Below are positions 13,959 through 14,932 of a DNA stretch of 14,932 nucleotides, piece by piece. Below the pieces are notes generated by a model. It searched no databases, was not told the origin of the DNA, and saw only the letters and a program-made list of their open reading frames with translations. This stretch comes from Chloroflexota bacterium (lineage in GTDB: Bacteria; Chloroflexota; Dehalococcoidia; SM23-28-2; RBG-16-64-32). The stretch spans positions 2,897 through 17,828 of the forward strand of contig VBJT01000099.1 in NCBI GenBank assembly GCA_005880075.1. The letters are read 5' to 3'. A program made the translations under genes and the position numbers. How positions within the stretch are numbered: position 1 is the stretch's first letter; each line of letters starts with the position of its first letter.

Positions 13959-14932
13959 AGGCGGTCGCTTTTGCTGCGCCTGGCAAGATGGAGCTGCGCG
14001 ATATCCCCGATCCGAAGTCGGCGGCGGGCGAAGTCGTGATACAGGTTGCCTACTGCGGCGTGTGCGGATCTGACCTCCACGAGTTCGCCTCTCAGATGCC
14101 ATCAATGAGGGCCGCGGGCATCTTTCAGCCCGTCATGGGTCACGAATTCACAGGGATCGTCTCAGCGCTCGGTGAAGGCGTAAACGGCTTGTCGGTCGGC
14201 GACCCGGTCGTCGTGCACCCGGGTGGGCCGTGCGGCCAGTGTTATTACTGCAAATCGGGAGCCACCAACCTCTGCGCGGAGCAGGCGGGTACTGGATACC
14301 GAAAGCAGGGCGCGTATGCCGAGCGAGTGGCCGTGCGCGCGAAACAGGCGATCCGTTTACCGGACAAGTCCTCGCTCGAGCGCGCCGCGCTCACGGAGCC
14401 ACTGGGCGTGGCGATTCACTCGCTCAACCGGGGCGTGCTTAGTGCAGGCGAGACAGTGTTCATCGCCGGCGGTGGGCCGATCGGGCTCCTCACAGTACTC
14501 GCGGCCAAGCACAGAGAGGCGGGGAGAATCATCGTCTCCGAACCGGCGGCCGCGCGGCGAGGGCTCGCCCTGCGCCTCGGCGCCGATCAGGCGGTCGATC
14601 CGGCGAATGTGGCGTCGGTGCAGGTGCGCGAGATCACCGATGGCCTCGGCTGCGATCTCGCGATCGAGTGCGTCGGCATCGCCCCGACGATGGACGACTG
14701 CCTCGCGTCCACGCGCCGCGGCGGTCGCATCGTTGTCGCCGGCGCCTTCGAGCAGCCTTACTCCGTCAACCTGCTGAACCTGCTCCTCCAGGAGCACTCA
14801 ATCGCCGGCACCTTCGGCTACGCCTCCGAGTTCGAAGAGGCGCGCGACCTCATCGTCTCCGGTACCATCGATGTCTCGCCGCTGATCTCCCGCGTCGTCT
14901 CGCTGCACGACCTTCCGTCTGCGTTCGAAGAG
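13955..14932 (+). CDS. zinc-dependent medium-chain alcohol/polyol dehydrogenase, 3' truncated
   Basis: The frame runs from a GTG at 13955 (GTGA overlap with the glgP stop) to the window edge without a stop, 326 residues, so the last part (perhaps 20-30 residues) is outside. Catalytic zinc ligands are in YCGVCGSDLHE and GHEFTG, structural zinc is held by four cysteines in CGQCYYCKSGATNLC, and the Rossmann motif is GGGPIGLL. The CGVCGSDLHE start and overall pattern resemble (R,R)-butanediol, sorbitol and threonine dehydrogenases, which oxidise secondary alcohols with NAD(P)+. The substrate is not decided by sequence. It is the last visible gene of the run, with no SD of its own and probably translated by coupling. 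Confidence 0.9.
   Translation, partial: MKAVAFAAPGKMELRDIPDPKSAAGEVVIQVAYCGVCGSDLHEFASQMPSMRAAGIFQPVMGHEFTGIVSALGEGVNGLSVGDPVVVHPGGPCGQCYYCKSGATNLCAEQAGTGYRKQGAYAERVAVRAKQAIRLPDKSSLERAALTEPLGVAIHSLNRGVLSAGETVFIAGGGPIGLLTVLAAKHREAGRIIVSEPAAARRGLALRLGADQAVDPANVASVQVREITDGLGCDLAIECVGIAPTMDDCLASTRRGGRIVVAGAFEQPYSVNLLNLLLQEHSIAGTFGYASEFEEARDLIVSGTIDVSPLISRVVSLHDLPSAFEE

Noticed and set aside
12996..14105. 369-residue minus-strand frame
   Set aside because: Antisense to glgP and the dehydrogenase gene, both of which are clear family members.
14223..14777. 184-residue plus-strand frame
   Set aside because: Lies inside the zinc dehydrogenase gene in another frame and has Arg/Ser-rich shadow composition.
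1..14932. CRISPR array, insertion sequence, attachment site or prophage
   Set aside because: No regularly spaced repeats, transposase or integrase genes, or flanking direct repeats around the tRNA gene were seen.

Overview
The window looks like a piece of a GC-rich (about 60 %) bacterial chromosome, most likely from a free-living lineage such as Chloroflexota or a relative. That placement is an inference from the gene content: a two-subunit 2-oxoacid:ferredoxin oxidoreductase with the gamma domain fused to alpha, short GT35 glucan phosphorylase, CBS proteins and a LarA-like protein. No phylogenetic marker other than one tRNA is present. The tRNA is tRNA-Trp with anticodon CCA, and many genes end in TGA, so the standard bacterial code applies.

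Layout. (1) Positions 2-1114, plus strand: the 3' part of a LarA-like (DUF2088) protein. (2) Positions 1158-3625, minus strand: three co-directional genes, read in the order GrdB/PrdB-like selenoprotein, alpha/beta hydrolase with an Asp nucleophile, and a rhomboid-like membrane protein whose start overlaps the hydrolase stop. (3) Positions 3788-5297, plus strand: an unknown helical protein, a glycerophosphodiester phosphodiesterase that is probably translated from a leaderless mRNA, and tRNA-Trp. (4) Positions 5355-6729, minus strand: a membrane-bound HAMP-GGDEF diguanylate cyclase broken by an internal deletion and frameshift. (5) Positions 6968-14932, plus strand: a tightly packed run consisting of a CBS-pair gene (also broken by a small deletion), korA, korB, a zinc-ribbon plus CBS-pair protein, a class III aminotransferase, an alpha-glucan phosphorylase and a zinc alcohol dehydrogenase cut by the window end. 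Four of its six junctions are 4-base start/stop overlaps.

The strongest discovery is in region 2. Read naively, two short minus-strand frames (3625-3125 and 3100-2750) look like a gene broken by a stop. They are in the same frame, separated by one TGA and eight sense codons, and the TGA falls exactly at the redox-active selenocysteine/cysteine position of the glycine/sarcosine/betaine reductase selenoprotein B family (Sec-Pro-Asp-Cys). A strong hairpin with a G and U in its apical loop lies 23 nt after the TGA, as expected for a bacterial SECIS element. This is a selenoprotein that standard annotation would split or call a pseudogene.

Region 5 joins ferredoxin-linked oxidation or synthesis of a 2-oxoacid (probably 2-oxoglutarate) to putative adenylate-sensing CBS proteins, an aminotransferase that would use or produce 2-oxoacids, glycogen breakdown and an alcohol/polyol dehydrogenase. 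It reads as a central-carbon and storage-carbon operon. The two gene lesions (near 5550 and 7260) are deletions in conserved domains rather than simple one-base indels, so they may be real or may be assembly faults.
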